Source: Buteo buteo (Eukaryota; Chordata; Aves; Accipitriformes; Accipitridae). From it: a stretch of DNA of 64,000 nt. Below are positions 51,602 through 62,805 of this stretch, piece by piece (the stretch's first letter is position 1; every line of letters starts with the position of its first letter). The translations under genes were made by a program, and so were the position numbers. The notes beneath the pieces were generated by a model. It was not told the origin of the DNA. It searched no databases and worked only from the letters and a program-made list of their open reading frames with translations. The stretch is taken from positions 744,001 to 808,000 of the forward strand of contig NC_134188.1 of assembly GCF_964188355.1 (NCBI RefSeq), written 5' to 3'.

Positions 51602-53832
51602 GTAAGTGGCCGATCTATTTCTATTGTCCCCTTCTGCCCCCAATATTTTAATCACTTAGACGTTGTTTACAGGGAAGAGGCTGTCTGTCTTCTATTGGCA
51701 TTACAGCGGTGTCCTGACAGATACATCTAAAGTTACCCTAATAAAAAAAAATAAACATTAACATTGCATGACTCTGTAATAATATTCATCCCATACCACA
51801 GTGAAGTCTGTACAATTGGAGATATCTCAAAAGATAAAAAGATAAAGTAAAGAGGAGGGGGAGATTATATGAGATTAGAAAGTACATATTTAGAATTAAG
51901 GGAAGAAGGGTCACCCGATCAGACCTTGCTTATCCAGGCAGCTGTCATTCTGCATTTCTTCCATGTCTGCTTGTGGGCATTAAATAAGTTTGGTGTTCTA
52001 AAACATGAAGATTCCTTGTAAATGTGATAAACTGAGGCAGGAAAAAACATTCGGTCCAGGCTTCTACTGACCCTGAGTCTACTCCACACGATCAAATACT
52101 GTATTCCAATTTCTGTTTCAAAGTTTATTTATTTTTCTTTCACTTAAAAATCAATTTTACTTCACTCTGTTCTGTAGTTCATCTATAGCACCAAACCACT
52201 ACCAAATTAATACTGCTTCTCCATCTCATCTTTCAACTTCCAGTCTGAATCAAACTCCTGCTATAAATACCTGTTCCCTATTACCTTCTATGAATCATAT
52301 CTAGGCTGTTTTGAAAAGATATTTATTACCAATGGCTTCCTTCACGTAAATAATTTTATAATAACAGCACCTTTTATATCATCTTAATCAAGTAACTTTG
52401 CTCAGGCACAGCGTATTTATCTTGCATATTAATAACCTCTTATGCAGGTCTAAACTTTGTATGATCTAAACAGAAAAGCACAGGGAAATTTTTCAGAGCT
52501 GAACATTGAGAGAAGCAATATTATTCATCTGGGAAATAGTTGGGACCTCTGGTACTAGTGCCAGAAGATGGTGTGAAGGCAAACTGCAATGCCTCATGAG
52601 CCTTTTCTGCAACCGTGAGCAGGGGAGAATAGTGGTTGTTCGGTTTGTGCTCGGACCAGTACACACCACACGAGAGACTCCCGAGCGGTACTTTACACTG
52701 TAGTACAGGAGCAGAGGTTCAGGACCTAGCGTTTCTCTAAGCAAAAGCGTACTGCCCTCTCGGGCGTCTCTGCGGGACAGCACCGGACTGGGTTGCACGG
52801 CAGTTACGCTTCACGGTGGGAAAGGGGCCGAAGGGTGAAGTTTTGCCCAGTTCTGGACCGCGGGTCCCAGCGTGCAGAACCGCCCCGGGGGGTGGAAGTC
52901 CCAGCAGTTCGGCAGCCTCCCTGCTCCGGGCGCAGAGGGGAGAGCGCTGGTGGCCCAGGCGTCCCGTCTGGGTAACGGGCTTCTGGTGTCGGGGCCGAGG
53001 AGCAGGAGGGAGGCGATGGGAAGACTCGCTCCAATGCACCTCACGATATGGGACCAGACAAGCAGAAAATTTTGCTCCAAACTTTTGGGCCCATGCTTAT
53101 GGCACCGTACGGTAGCTGAACATGGTACAAAAGGGAAATTATGTCAAGCTATCTAGTTGCAGAGGATTTTTTTAAAGTTGGTTATTGTTATTTAGCTTCC
53201 TAGCTGTTGTCCCAAACTTTTCTAAGGGAATATCTTATAATTTAGTTATAAAAGCACAAGTTTCATTTGAGAGTGGCATGTTTGTCTTTTTAATGTCTTC
53301 ATTCTTTGCAAAACAAAACATATGCTAATGATGATAATGTCTTTCTAATTATACACTCCTTTTATCTCAGTGGCTCTCAACACAAATGAGAAATTGCATA
53401 AACTGACAACACCAAGTAGGTATGAAGATACCATAATTGTTTTAACATCTTGACGAAACACAATAATTGAGTTACTTTTGGATCCTTCTTCTACCCTCTG
53501 CAGTCAAGTCAATGGGTCAAAATATTTAAAAAGGAAGCTGTCCAAAATAAGTTCTCTAAAACTATATTTATCCCTCAGAAGTTAGAACAAAATCAGCCTT
53601 TTACTCGCAGGCTTATTTATAGATTCAGTATTGTATATCTAGAGGCTCAGATTTGAAACATTAAGCCATTGTTTCCCTAGAAAGATACTGCATATATGTT
53701 GCTTATATTGTGATAAGTATCATTCATCTCAATCAAGTCAAGGACTTTTGTGAGTTTGGGGAAAAACTGAACCGTCTGGAAAGTGCATGTACTGTTATCA
53801 TACAGCTATTCCTTTCTGGTTTTGTTTTTCAG
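51602..53832 (+). other. TRPC4 intron 4
   Basis: 2.2 kb, donor GTAAGTGG and acceptor CTGGTTTTGTTTTTCAG. AT-rich at both ends, with an abrupt CpG-rich block at about 52740-53040 annotated separately. No coding sequence is supported: the several overlapping 60-100-codon ORFs on both strands at 52493-53156 come from the GC content. Confidence 0.8.
52740..53040. other. CpG-rich block (small CpG-island-like segment)
   Basis: I count about 25 CpG dinucleotides in roughly 300 bp, in a window whose introns otherwise have very few. Edges are sharp relative to the AT-rich flanks. It could be an inserted GC-rich mobile fragment, an intragenic CpG island or an internal promoter. I recognise no repeat family, TATA box or exon in it. 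Confidence 0.7.
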
Positions 53833-54028
53833 ATTATTTGAAACACTGCAGTCATTATTCTGGTCTATATTTGGACTCATCAATCTCTATGTGACCAATG
53901 TGAATGCAAAGCATGAATTTACTGAATTTGTTGGGGCCACCATGTTTGGCACCTACAATGTAATCTCTCTGGTTGTTCTACTTAACATGCTAATAGCCAT
54001 GATGAATAATTCTTACCAACTTATTGCT
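53833..54028 (+). CDS. TRPC4: TRPC4 coding exon: pore helix, selectivity filter and S6
   Basis: 196 nt, the end of Thr563 to Ala628 (phase 2 in, phase 0 out; acceptor TTTTTCAG, donor GCT/gtaagt). LFETLQSLFWSIFGLINLYV holds the pore helix with the LFW motif (571-573) and the selectivity filter around Phe576 (53870-53872) and Gly577 (53873-53875). TNVNAKHEFTEFVG is the outer loop; NAK replaces the KAQ I remember from mammals. TMFGTYNVISLVVLLNMLIA then MMNNSYQLIA is S6, including the lower-gate Asn/Gln region. This is the most conserved exon, and no radical change is seen. Intron 4 splits the protein between the turret and the pore helix. Confidence 0.97.
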
Positions 54029-55713
54029 GTAAGTTGTTTCTTATTCTTAAATCATTTATAATATATACCTTCTCTCTGTTCCTACATCCCATTTTTCTGG
54101 CAGTAAATCTTTCTTACAGACAGGATAGTGGGACAAATTCTCTGATTCATGTCAATTCTTTTGCACTGTTCTGGAACAACACAGAAACCAGACCCCAGCT
54201 GGACTGGGCAGAAGGGAATTCCCCCCCAGCTCTCCATGGGGAATGGGTGGCCCTGCTGCAGAAGCCAGCTCGTGGGTTGGGAAGGGTGTCCCGAAGCCGC
54301 TGCAAGTGACGGGGGCTCCAGCCCAGCCCAAGCTGCGCTGTCAGCACCTCTCCTGAGAAAGAGACTCCGCCAAAGTTTGTTCTGACTCTGCTTTATTTCT
54401 AATACATTATATTTATTAACCTTTAAAAGGCTGTTGCTTTTGGATTTTTTGTATAGCGTGAATGTACAGTTAAAAGAAATTGGATGTCCATGTTTCATGG
54501 ACAGTTTTGGACCCATTAGCAATTCAAACAAAAGGTCATGAATTCTCATTCAGCAGTGTCCTGTCTTCTCCTTCAATGAAAACTGTCTTTATCCTTATTA
54601 GAGCTATTGGCTTATTTTTATTTCTCAGCTGTCTATTAAGGAGACTAATGAAAATAAACACTGATTCATCGTATGATAATTAAAACATGAGCATGCAGAA
54701 AGCAAACAAATAAAAGAAACCTTCACAGTCTTAAGGTTTTAAAATGTGCCTTTTTCTAATCTGGAAATTACAAGTTTTTCCACAAGAGAAATACTGACTA
54801 CATGTGTTTATATAACACTAGTTGGCAAAGTCTGGTGCACAATATCACAACACAATAGCATTCTTCAAAACTCAGACTGCAGGTAGAATACTTTTCCTAC
54901 TACAACTTCTAAGTTACTGTTTTGATTACTGTGTATCTGGCAAAATATTAAAGACTAGGGCTAGACCTGTAGTTTAAGTTCTTGGCTACTATGTTTGTTG
55001 TCCAAATCTAATATTAGCAATTTAAACTTCTTGTTCAGCTGCTAGGATTTAGCAATCTTTCCATAGACTTTAGTTTTGATTTCTTTCAAAATTTTCAAAA
55101 TTATACAATATTATATAGAATCCAAAAGAAATAAAATTTCCAATAAAAATAAAAAAATAAAAACCCCACAACCTATTCCAATATATAATTCTGAAGTAGG
55201 AGGAAAAAAAGATACTCAACAGTTTTTTGTAGCCTCGTGATTTGTTGGATAACCTATTTGTGAATTTCTGGGGCTGGCAATTGCTAAGAGAGTGCATGAG
55301 ACTTACAGACTTGTTGAAGCTGCTACACAGCAGAGTAATTAGGGTGATCTATGTGGAATAATGATGAGCTGCTGTTGTAATAAAACATCTCTTCCAGAAA
55401 TGTAGCATTTTTCTGCTTGTAATTATCCTTTGTTGTTTGAGACTTCTAATCATTTAAAAGCCTGTAGCAAGGAAAGAAAGGTTGAAGGTGGATATATACT
55501 GTACGTAACTAACATCTCTTTACTGAAGTAAACCAGCTTAGCTTTGCTTTGTGTTAAAGACCTTCTGTCTAAAGAATGTGCCAGCACTTTAACAAGAAAA
55601 TTCATTAGTATTTCAGGGTTGTTCTAGTTTTAGGTTTTTAGATTTTTGTAGAGTTTGTTTCACCTCCTTAATTACAGCAACATCTGTGCTGGTGTTGTGT
55701 TTCTTGTGTGCAG
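54029..55713 (+). other. TRPC4 intron 5
   Basis: 1.7 kb, donor GTAAGTTG and acceptor TTTCTTGTGTGCAG. A GC-richer patch at about 54160-54370, of unknown origin, produces overlapping ORFs on both strands (the longest is 155 codons antisense at 54082-54549); no domain is recognised. The rest is AT-rich unique sequence. Confidence 0.75.
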
Positions 55714-55908
55714 GATCATGCAGACATTGAGTGGAAGTTTGCTCGAACAAAACTCTGGATGAGTTACTTTGAAGAAGGAGGAACTCTACCTACTCCTTTT
55801 AATGTCATACCAAGCCCAAAGTCTCTGTGGTATCTGGTCAAATGGTTATGGAGACACCTTTGCAAGAAAAAAATTAGGAGAAAGCCTGAAAGTTTTGGAA
55901 CAATAGGG
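55714..55908 (+). CDS. TRPC4: TRPC4 coding exon: TRP helix and re-entrant region
   Basis: 195 nt, residues 629-693 (phase 0 both sides; donor GGG/gtaagt). DHADIEWKFARTKLWMSYFE carries the EWKFAR TRP box (634-639) at the start of the TRP helix that runs under S1-S6. Arg639 and Glu648 (in YFEEGG) are both present; Glu648 is the position tied to calcium-dependent internal gating in TRPC4. GTLPTPFNVIPSPKSLWYLV is the conserved proline-rich turn after the TRP helix (the second TRP box region). KWLWRHLCKKKIRRKPESFG is a basic stretch leading to the cytosolic C-terminus. KKKIRRKPESFGTIG is close to the TRPC4 form and unlike TRPC5, which has a longer Arg-rich insert here. Confidence 0.97.
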
Positions 55909-56308
55909 GTAAGTTCTGTGTTTTACTCTGGCTGTAGTCCTCCTCTTTGCTATATAGATGAGTCTTTCTCAGCCTTACAGAGCATCCAAACTGCCAAATA
56001 ATGTGCATATGAGTAGAGAATAATTCTAACGGAGAATGTTTATTTTTTACTTTCATGTCAGTGTATTTGACTGAAGAGAAAGCATCATTGTATTCCTGTG
56101 CAATGACAATATGAACCATGACTGTGCCTCATCTACAGATAATGCAAGAAAGATTAAAAGTAATACAAATATGAGAGATCAAATGTGTATACTTGTCTGC
56201 CAATCCCAGACACGTGGCTGATGATCTCTAGCTCAAGCGTCACAGTTCAAGTATCATTGACATATCATGAATCACAGACTTGTATATGAAGTATTCATCA
56301 TGCGATAT

Positions 56309-56338
56309 TCTCTGTCTCTCTGTCTCTCTGTCTCTCTT
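56309..56338 (+). repeat. Microsatellite, 8-bp unit (TCTCTCTG)
   Basis: About 3.5 copies of an 8-bp pyrimidine-rich unit. Simple slippage repeat. Confidence 0.85.
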
Positions 56339-59300
56339 CATGTAATCGAGTGGGTTTACCATAAAAGCATTCTTACCAAAAGCTGTTCCATTTTGAAAAC
56401 ATTTTGAAAGGTAACAGCATTTACTTGGAATTGCTTACTTGAATTTACAGGTAGAGTTCACAGAATCACATTGGTACCCTATTCTAATAGTGCTGATTAG
56501 CAGTGCAATTGCTAAAAAAAAGAGAGGAAAAGACACACAAGGGGAGCAAGAGTAGTCCTGCATCTCGATTCAGCAGATGCCTGTGTAATATCTCAGCCAC
56601 AGACTCTCTGGTAGCTGCAGTGGGTAAAGCAGATTTGAATTTGTCCTTCCTAACTTTATCCAGTTGAGATACTGCAGTCAGCAGCACAGTTTTTCTATAT
56701 TGTCAGAGGAAATATCCAGGCAACAACCTAACCCACCAACAACTAAATCTTTCTAGCTATGTTTTCTGCATTTCCCATAGCAAGCAAACCAGAACCTCAG
56801 TAACTAGACTGCTTTTAGCCAATTCCAACATAAAGAAAACTATTGTGGGTAAAATGTGGATAATGGCACTGTCCCTATACGATAGGGATTTGGCGAATAT
56901 AAATGTTTTCAAGTCTGTTAGGAACTCCAATAGCAAAGCATTAAGTGAGAGTACAAGTGTATCATGTGTGGGTAAGGGAAAGAAGAAAGGGTTACAGTCC
57001 TCATGCTGTTGACCCTGGTAGCAAAACTTCCATTCATTTCAAAGAAGCCAGGGGTTACGATACAGTTCTTTGCTGGACCATTACTCTATTGACCTTTTCT
57101 TTGTATTTCTTCCCAGTGTCTTGAGAAGTGAGTAATAAGGATAGGCTTTTCCTACATATTCTCACTGTCATATCCTGGCATTCAGTTTAATCACCAGATA
57201 TACTTGGAGGAACAAGTTCACAGGGGTGTACAGGAGTATGATAAAGAGGAAGAGTGTCATATAAAACTAATTCACAATTCCTAAGCTGATGAATGGATTT
57301 TGTCCTCTTTGTGGAAAGCTTCTAATCAGGCTTAACCAGTTGACATTGTGAAAGCAAAATATGCTTCACTTACCTGTTATACTTGTGGATAGGAAAGAAA
57401 GGAGGATGACATTGAAACAAACCCATAATAGACTACAAGAAAGAAACACTGAAAAAAAAAGCATTAAAATTAGTGTTAGAAAAGCAGTAAAGAGAGACAG
57501 TGATTCAGCTAGAAATAAAAATAAAAGACATGAACTAGCATGAATGGTGAAGAATTTCAGGACTAAAACATCACTGTGTAACCTGGCAAGGGAAAGAAGT
57601 AAATGCAGAGACCAACAGGAGGAAAAACTGTGAGATTTTGTTAGAAAGAGAATATCAAGGAAGTGGTGCACTTGCGTGTGTGGGAGAGTGGGCAATGCTT
57701 CTAGGCATTTGTTAAACATTTGGTAGGGATGATTAGCTAGTGTAAACTGATTGAGTGATATTAAAATTAGTGGAGTGATGCCAGTGTATAGCAGCTGAGG
57801 ATCTGGGGTTGGTTAACACAATATGCCTGTTGGACTGAGAGAGATCCAGAATACCCTTATACATCCCAGCAAAACCTTCAGGATAGTATTTTCTGTCAGA
57901 CTTCCCATCCATGATAAGGGATATTTTTTCCCTCTCAAATGGCAGCTCTGGGAGTAAACTCATTCCTGGCTCTGTGGAACAATAAGGTAAGAAACAGGGT
58001 GCTCTCAGCCCCCTGCTGAATGGCGTGGTGAGGAAGGGGGCTCAGAAAGGTCACCCTCTGGTTCCTGCACCTACCTCCTGCTGGGGTACATAAATACCAC
58101 CTTCTAGAAATTAGCAGCTTGAGCTTTGGAAAACTGGTGCAGCAAAGGGTCAAAGGGCAGGGAGTCTATACACAGAGCTGGTTGGGAATTTTTCCAGACA
58201 GAATTTTTTTTTTTTTTTAGTGAAAAAAATACAAAATCCTTAACCCCCAAACTTCTTCATTAATATATACCAGTTTCAAAGAAGCTTTTGTTGGGAAAAA
58301 CTTTTCAGCTTCAGGATGAACTTTCTGTTTGGAGAGAGAAGGAGCAGGTGCCAAGTAAAGCAAATAGCTTGGGTTAAGGGAGACCGAGGTTCATTTCTAT
58401 TCTCCAGTGGATATTTAATTATTTACCCCAAGCAGAACAGCTCTGACAGGAGAGATTTCCATCTCAAAATCATTAAGAACTTGGCGGGGAAATGTACTCT
58501 CTTGGGAGAATAGAAAAGAAGGAGCTGAACCTGGCTTCCTTATGATTTGAATGTGAACCACTAATTACTGAACTGTTTGGGAGCAGAGGACATAGGTGAG
58601 GGAGAAATGTAGGGCATTTTTGGTTAATTTCTGTTGAGTAAATTAAAAAAAAATAATGATGAAAGTGGAAATCCCAAAGTCTGTGGGACAATAGGACCAT
58701 ATCCATTGCTAGTTTACACTACAGAATAAGTACTTAGCTGCAAGTATAGCCGAAACCCCTCTGAAGCAGGGGGCTCATGGCAACAAGACTTCCAGCTGCC
58801 TGGAAAATGTGAATGGCTGTGTCTGACCAGGGAGTCATGACAGTCCACACATCTGGACATCTCATAAAACTACAAAGTTCTTCAGCTAGCTCCTCAGCTC
58901 TAACAGAATACCCATTAAGGCTATCTGAATTTGGAACATTTTGCAATTTCTAGGCCCAGTTATGCACCCAAATTCCAAAAAGGGCTAAGATGTGGGTATG
59001 CACTATGCGCTCTAACTTCCACATTAAGAAAATCTGTCCATACCCACCAGAGTGTGAGAGCCACTACTATTCACTCCAGTGGTCAGGTCTACACACAGTT
59101 TGGGTAGATGCAAACCAGATGCTGTTAACTGGATTTTCCCCAAGAGGTTAAGTCATTGGAGAATGAATGGGCATACCTAGGTGATCTCATAGTTTGTCCT
59201 GGGGCAATTCGCTGCTTTCTGGTTTTGAAAAACTTATTCCCATCACCCACAGCTCAGCCTTGGGTTCCCAGAACTTTTTCAGTTGTCCCAACAAACTGCA

Positions 59301-59908
59301 TCACAAATTAAATTTAGAACCTCTATGCCCTTTCAGCCAAAGGGAAATGAAGAGTTTTCTCTGGCTTTTGTTTGGGGATCTCAGATGATGGTTCTCTGAC
59401 TCCAGCTCACTGGAATCTTCTCTGTAATAACTTTGGCCTCAGAGCTACAAGATACTTCTTTTCATTGAGTCCTGCATTATGAACTGTGATTCCTTCCCTA
59501 TGACCGGTACTGGGAAAATAACGCCAGTATAGACTCAGTTTCAGGCTCATTTTCTTACATTGGCTATATGGATGTATGGATGCCATGTTCTCTGTGAGGC
59601 AGAACTCAGATTTCAAAACATTTTGTTCTGCAACCTCTAAATGCTAACTTTCCTATTAGGAAGCCCTAATTAGCAGTGACGTACTATGGTGTTTCCCAGT
59701 AGAAGAATCAGTAGTGTGCATCCAAAGGCTGAGTCAGTGCTAGAGGATACAAAACAGATGATAGACATAACGGAGCTGGCTTGTTAAAGCCAGCATTTTT
59801 CAAGGATCAGGCATGATACCTGCATAAGAAACCTTAGTACCAAAAAGCCAGGATTCATGAGCTAGGAATGAATCAAGGATGTATTAAATGTGTCACCAAA
59901 ACACCACT

Positions 59909-59950
59909 GTATACATATATACATGTATATATATACATATACATGTACAC
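59909..59950 (+). repeat. Alternating purine-pyrimidine run (TATACA type)
   Basis: About 42 bp of alternating TA and CA/TG steps containing the self-complementary TATATACATGTATATATA (59916-59933). Cruciform or slippage-prone microsatellite. Confidence 0.85.
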
Positions 59951-61243
59951 TTGAAAGTTCATTGTATGCAGGCAGAACTCATAAAGAAAGGGTTCAGAGT
60001 CAGTATAGTTTACGGCAGACGTGCTAGGGAAAGGATTTATATGAAGCTTTTCTTATGGGTACAGAATTAAAGCTATGCATTTATTTCACATTTCACTGTA
60101 AAATAAAGCAGAGCAGACAGCAACTGCAGAAAGTATTCTGCGAGAAAAGAATCAGCTTTTGTTTTATTTATAGGAGTTATTAGCTTTACCTGAACTGAAG
60201 TGCGTTTCAATTACACCTTAAAGTGTTTTTCCCTTTACCTGTGAGTCAGATCTATTGTTGAGAGCTTTCTTAGCCACGGACTCCCTTAGTGCTTTCTCAG
60301 CAGCAATGGAACATCTCCATCGTGTGGTCAACTGTGAAAAATCAGATTTTTTTTTCTAAAGACCGTGGTGCGAGGGTCTCAGCCGTCCCACGGCTGCCTT
60401 GCCCCCTCCGGCCCCGGCGGTGGGCAGGCTCGCCCATCCCTCCACCCTTAAACACAAGGAATCGCTGTCTTCTCTCTGGATGAGGCATAGACACAGCAAC
60501 ATCATCGGGAAAAACACTGAAGACAAGATGGTTATGTATAAAACCCTGCACCACAGTGGCTGTTCAGAGTGATTAGGAAATAATGCTATTCACCTTTTTT
60601 TTTTTGCCAAGCCCAACCACACAGGTACTGCCACCCTCAAATGAATTACAAACAAGAAATCAACCCTAAAGCGTAAACTGATTCCAAGTACAGGGAAATT
60701 GTTAATCATAAATTGCCAATTAGTTTCAGATAAAAGGAGATGACAAAATACCTTACTGTGCCTGCCTCATTATGCAGCTGAGGTCAATTTTAACAAGTCC
60801 CTTGGATGTCCTTTTATCCTCTTCTAAGATGCTGTTAAGTGTTCTGTTTTGTAGAAATACAATCAGTGCTCAGACACCTTCTTTTCTCACCAGCAGCAGG
60901 TATAAAAACCAAAGTTAAAATTGTAAGTCTTTCACCGGTCAGGGATAATTAAAGGTAGAGAATATGGAGATGTGACTCAGTATGCTATTGAGGACAACAG
61001 GAATTCAAGGACTAAGTAATTCAGGCCTTTTTTTCCCCCATCTTCTTGTGGACAGCCCTTAGATACAGCAGTATAATCTAATGCAACGCTTGCTTGAAGC
61101 CTGTACCATGCTTTCATCCTACCACACTTCTTTTTGCTGTTCCTCTTCAGAGTTACTGCCCCTCTTACTCTCCCTCATTATCAACACCAAACTCTGCATT
61201 GCAAGCTAAGCTTCTATCTTCCATACCCCTCTCCGTGACCAAG

Positions 61244-62226
61244 TGTTATGGGTTTGTGTGGTGCAAGGGGTTTTTGGTAGCGGGGAGGGACGGCAGGGAC
61301 GGCTCCTGGGAGAAGCTGCTGGAAGCTCCCCCGGCCCCAAGCCGGCCCCGCCGCTGGCCCAGGCTGAGCCCATCAGTGACGGCGGTAGCGCCTCGGGGAG
61401 AAGAGATTTCAGAAGGGGAACCGGCAGGGAGTGGGGGATTGGAACGTGAGAGGAACCCCTCTGCGGATACTGAGGTCAGGGAAGGAGGAGGAGGAGGTTG
61501 ATGCCCCCCCAGCCCGTGGAGGGGAGCAGGTGTTAAAGAAGTTTCAAATGTGGATTTCTCTAGGTTTGCTTTATTAACAATTCAGAGTTGGGCCACCACC
61601 GCAGTGAATGGCAACCTTCCAAGAACTTCCCAATCTTATATACCTTTTTACCACCAATTGTCCCAGTCCAAAGTCTTTGTCATTTTCCAGTCAATCTCTG
61701 TTCCCATGTCATTACCATTCATCATCTTATCTCATCAGTTGTTGTGTCCTGGTTCTTCTGAAGTAAGTGGTCGTAGGCAGAAGGTCTTTGGTCACCACAA
61801 TCACTTATCTTCTTGCACATCAAAGATCACCTTTGAATGTCTGAAAATCACTCAGGCTATTCTATTAGTTTTTCTTGTTCTAAAGTTAATCACTTACTCC
61901 CATGTCTCAGGTCTAAGATGTATGATCCTCCTTCTGTTGATTCAGCTTGACTGGGTTTCAGGCCAGCCATGGAGGGGGACACACATAGGACAAATAAGCA
62001 GCTTATGCATATTGTTTTATAAGCACCTGCATTCTATTAATCATATCTAAACCAATTTCTAATCGTTAGTTATATGTCTAATATGAATAGTCTTAGAAAC
62101 AATAAGGCTTAAGGCCTCGTTCCTTTTACAGCGGGGGAGCGGAGACCCCCGCAGGTGGCCGTGAGTCCCTGGGAAAGCTGAGCGCCTGCGTGGTGCTTTG
62201 TTATGGGCTGGGCTTAAACCACCACA
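61244..62226 (+). mobile_element. Solo LTR with perfect TSD, interrupted by a second LTR
   Basis: It begins TGTTATGGGTTTGTGTGGTG and ends GGGCTTAAACCACCACA; a perfect 5-bp duplication CCAAG lies at 61239-61243 and 62227-62231. Without the 600-bp insert at 61531-62130 the LTR is only about 380 bp. Its left part (about 61244-61460) is alignable by eye with the left part of the 24546 LTR: both contain GCTGAGCCCATCAG- or GCCGAGCCCATCAG-type blocks, GAAGC(T/A)GCTGGAAGCT-like blocks and AACCCCTCTGC-type blocks. Its last 50 bp (CGCCTGCGTGGTGCTTTGTT and the terminus) match the end of the 10409 LTR instead. It lacks the tandem-repeat middle and the ACCCACGAG block. Orientation is + by these similarities. 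Confidence 0.9.
61531..62130 (-). mobile_element. 600-bp LTR of a different family nested in the first, antisense
   Basis: On the + strand it starts TGTTAAAGAAGTTTC and ends TTCCTTTTACA, so both strands have TG...CA ends. The flanks GCAGG (61526-61530) and GCGGG (62131-62135) look like a 5-bp duplication with one change. TTTATT at 61570-61575 is AATAAA on the - strand, about 40 bp from the left end, placing the LTR 3' end at the left and orientation as -. AT-rich composition contrasts with the GC-rich LTR around it. The 166-codon frame at 61550-62050 on + has no recognisable domain. I recognise the ATTCAGAGTTGGGCC block as a common avian LTR feature, without a sure family name. Confidence 0.82.
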
Positions 62227-62231
62227 CCAAG

Positions 62232-62763
62232 TGTTTTTAACAGGGAACTAAGCAGGAAATTTTCTCTTTGATATGGTTTTATAGTGCAGGTTTTGGTTAG
62301 CTCTGTCTTAAAAGACACATTAGGAGCCATATCGAGTGTCTTGCTACCACCATGCTTATGTCACGCTTTTCTCAATTCAGTAAAATACACTTCAGTCTCT
62401 GCGAGCGAGTGACATGATCACACTGTTCCCCTTCTATCTCAGATCAGTGACTTCGGGGCTCTGCAAGGAGAGACCTGGCTGCCCCACCACATCCATCCCA
62501 ATGCTGTAATAGCAGCACATTGATGAAAAGGTAGAAAATCCATTTTGCCTTCCCAGTAACACCATTCTTCCTTCTGTAAAGCTAATGACAGCCTTTGCTC
62601 CAACACTGCCATTTTTCAACAGATTTTGAACCATGTCTCTCAGCTTGCTAGATACCACATGTTGCACAGACCTGCTGTTTTTCTATGCTGTAAGTATTTT
62701 ACTACCAAAGAGGGATTAATGTTTTTTTGTTCTGTTCTTTTCTTTCCCTTTCCTTTTTTTCAG
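62232..62763 (+). other. TRPC4 intron 6, end and acceptor
   Basis: Unique sequence ending in a long pyrimidine tract (TTCTTTTCTTTCCCTTTCCTTTTTTTCAG) at 62763, a strong acceptor for the small exon that follows. Confidence 0.85.
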
Positions 62764-62805
62764 AGGCGTGCAGCTGACAATCTGAGAAGACATCATCAAT
62801 ACCAG
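62764..62805 (+). CDS. TRPC4: TRPC4 small coding exon: start of the calmodulin/IP3-receptor-binding segment
   Basis: 42 nt, 14 codons, RRAADNLRRHHQYQ, residues 694-707, between TTTCAG and CAG/gtacag (phase 0 both sides). It matches TRPC4 exactly as remembered and is the N-terminal part of the CIRB segment (about 695-724), where calmodulin, IP3 receptor and Galpha-i are reported to bind. The next exon (beginning EVMRNLVKRY in known TRPC4) is not in the window, nor is the region skipped in the TRPC4 beta isoform. Because the exon is a multiple of three with phase 0 borders it could be skipped without a frameshift, but no sequence sign of skipping is visible. Read-through past the donor would give the Lys-rich tail coded by the A-run at 62903, which is not a real product. 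Confidence 0.96.

Larger units (their letters stand above)
55909..61238 (+). other. TRPC4 intron 6 upstream of the LTR cluster
   Basis: Mostly unique AT-rich sequence. Seen in it: the TCTCTCTG repeat at 56309-56338, a poly-T run at about 58205-58220, an alternating (TA/CA) run at 59909-59950, a small GC-rich patch at about 60360-60450 with a 6-bp hairpin (CAGCCG/CGGCTG, 60380-60396), and a candidate conserved stretch at about 60640-60800. No gene is supported. Confidence 0.7.

Noticed and set aside
54082..54549. 155-codon antisense ORF after the pore exon
   Set aside because: Crosses the GC-rich patch of intron 5 and AT-rich flank alike without domain features; likely chance.
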